Positions 5,728 to 6,419 of a stretch of DNA of 6,419 nucleotides are shown in pieces. The position numbers and the translations under genes were made by a program. Origin of the DNA: Syntrophomonadaceae bacterium. Lineage in GTDB: Bacteria > Bacillota > Dethiobacteria > DTU022. Under the pieces are notes generated by a model that saw only the letters and a list, made by a program, of their open reading frames with translations, had not been told where the DNA came from and searched no databases. The DNA lies in assembly GCA_007136055.1 (NCBI GenBank), contig SLHT01000146.1:1-6419 (forward strand), given 5' to 3'. Each line of letters begins with the position of its first letter. Position 1 is the first letter of the stretch.

Positions 5728-6419
5728 ATGAATTACGGAGACGATTTTCAGCGCCTGAGTAAATACGAAAGAGAAAAACTTGGCGGCAGAGCCCTCGACT
5801 GGGATCGCAAGCCTGGCCAACATAAAACTTATCCACCCGAACTGGAGATGTTTGAACTGGAAAAACCCGACCGCACTGGAGGCGACCCGCTTTATTCTGT
5901 ACTGCAGGAAAGACGTTCAGAACGAAACTATAAAACAACCACGCTGTCAGACCGCAAACTATCCCAGGTCCTCTGGGCGACCCAGGGAGTCACCCTGCGC
6001 ACAGAGTATCACCAGTTTCGCACAGCGCCGTCGGCAGGAGGACTTTTCCCAATCGAAACTTACTGCGTGATTAATAATGTAGAAGGCTTCAAACCGGGAG
6101 TTTATCACTACCAGGTTCCCATACATGCGCTGGTACTGCTTAAAGACGGCAGCTACGGACTTGAACTGGCCCGGGCTGCACTCGGCCAGAAGATGGTGCG
6201 TGACGCTGCTTTTAACCTGGTATGGAGCGCAATGATCGAGCGGTCAAGGTGGAAGTATGAACAGAGGGCTTACCGCTATATTTACCTCGATGCCGGCCAT
6301 ATTGCCCAAAACACAGCCCTGGCCGCAGTTTCCTGCGGTCTCGGCTCATGCCAGGCGGGAGCCTTTTTCGATCATGAAGTGGATGAAATAATCGGGGTTG
6401 ACGGTGAAAACGAGATCGC
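5728..6419 (+). CDS. SagB-type (ThcOx family) FMN dehydrogenase, partial
   Basis: The frame is open from ATG 5728 to the right edge, giving 230 residues of a family usually about 250 long, so only the C-terminus is missing. It is a nitroreductase-fold protein of the SagB/ThcOx type. RRSERNYKTTTLS (62-74) carries the N-terminal FMN-binding arginine motif. TAPSAGGLFPIETY (99-112) and PGVYHY (123-128) are SagB hallmarks. WKY (175-177) aligns with the Lys-Tyr pair needed for catalysis in azoline oxidases, and YRYIYLDAGHIAQNTALAA (182-200) and GLGSCQAGAF (204-213) complete the fold. SagB enzymes use FMN to oxidise azolines to azoles in ribosomal peptide maturation, but many stand-alone relatives have unknown substrates. 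No precursor peptide, YcaO or E1-like partner is visible here. Family sure, substrate unknown. Confidence 0.9.
   Translation, partial: MNYGDDFQRLSKYEREKLGGRALDWDRKPGQHKTYPPELEMFELEKPDRTGGDPLYSVLQERRSERNYKTTTLSDRKLSQVLWATQGVTLRTEYHQFRTAPSAGGLFPIETYCVINNVEGFKPGVYHYQVPIHALVLLKDGSYGLELARAALGQKMVRDAAFNLVWSAMIERSRWKYEQRAYRYIYLDAGHIAQNTALAAVSCGLGSCQAGAFFDHEVDEIIGVDGENEI

Noticed and set aside
5708..6070. Minus-strand frame 5708-5938 and plus-strand frame 5780-6070
   Set aside because: Both overlap the SagB-type gene in other frames; the SagB frame holds the conserved motifs.

Overview
The window looks like a piece of chromosome from a Gram-positive, probably anaerobic bacterium of the Clostridia/Desulfotomaculum type. 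This is inference. It rests on strong GGAGG-type ribosome sites, use of GTG and TTG starts, moderate GC, a single-anchor signal peptidase I, a LytR-CpsA-Psr wall enzyme, and an ADP-forming acyl-CoA synthetase typical of anaerobes and archaea. No mobile element, CRISPR array, tRNA or rRNA was found.

Layout. Positions 1-1799 hold three minus-strand genes, read right to left: signal peptidase I (lepB type, 1209-1799), an AlkD-like DNA alkylation repair protein (419-1135) and the N-terminal third of an LCP-family wall-polymer ligase (1-352, running off the left edge). Gaps of about 70 nt suggest one transcript from a promoter-like sequence at 1839-1868. A 182-nt divergent spacer (1800-1981) separates this group from a plus-strand fused alpha/beta acyl-CoA synthetase (ADP-forming) at 1982-4090. 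That gene ends tail to tail with a NIF3-like (DUF34) metal-binding protein on the minus strand (4087-5040); the two stop codons overlap. Only 20 nt upstream of the NIF3-like gene is a short minus-strand gene (5061-5465). It encodes only the C-terminal half of an MBL-fold hydrolase, yet has its own ribosome site and promoter-like sequence. After a 262-nt divergent spacer, a plus-strand SagB-type FMN dehydrogenase starts at 5728 and runs off the right edge.

How the genes relate. Signal peptidase and LCP enzyme are both envelope functions, and the AlkD-like gene between them is a DNA-repair passenger. The acyl-CoA synthetase would make ATP from acyl-CoA thioesters. The MBL fragment and NIF3-like gene probably share one transcript. 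The SagB-type enzyme has no azole-peptide partner genes in view.

No convincing new multi-gene system is present. The items most worth a second look are the promoter-equipped half MBL protein, the leader in front of the SagB-type gene, and the AT-rich inverted repeats around the synthetase start.
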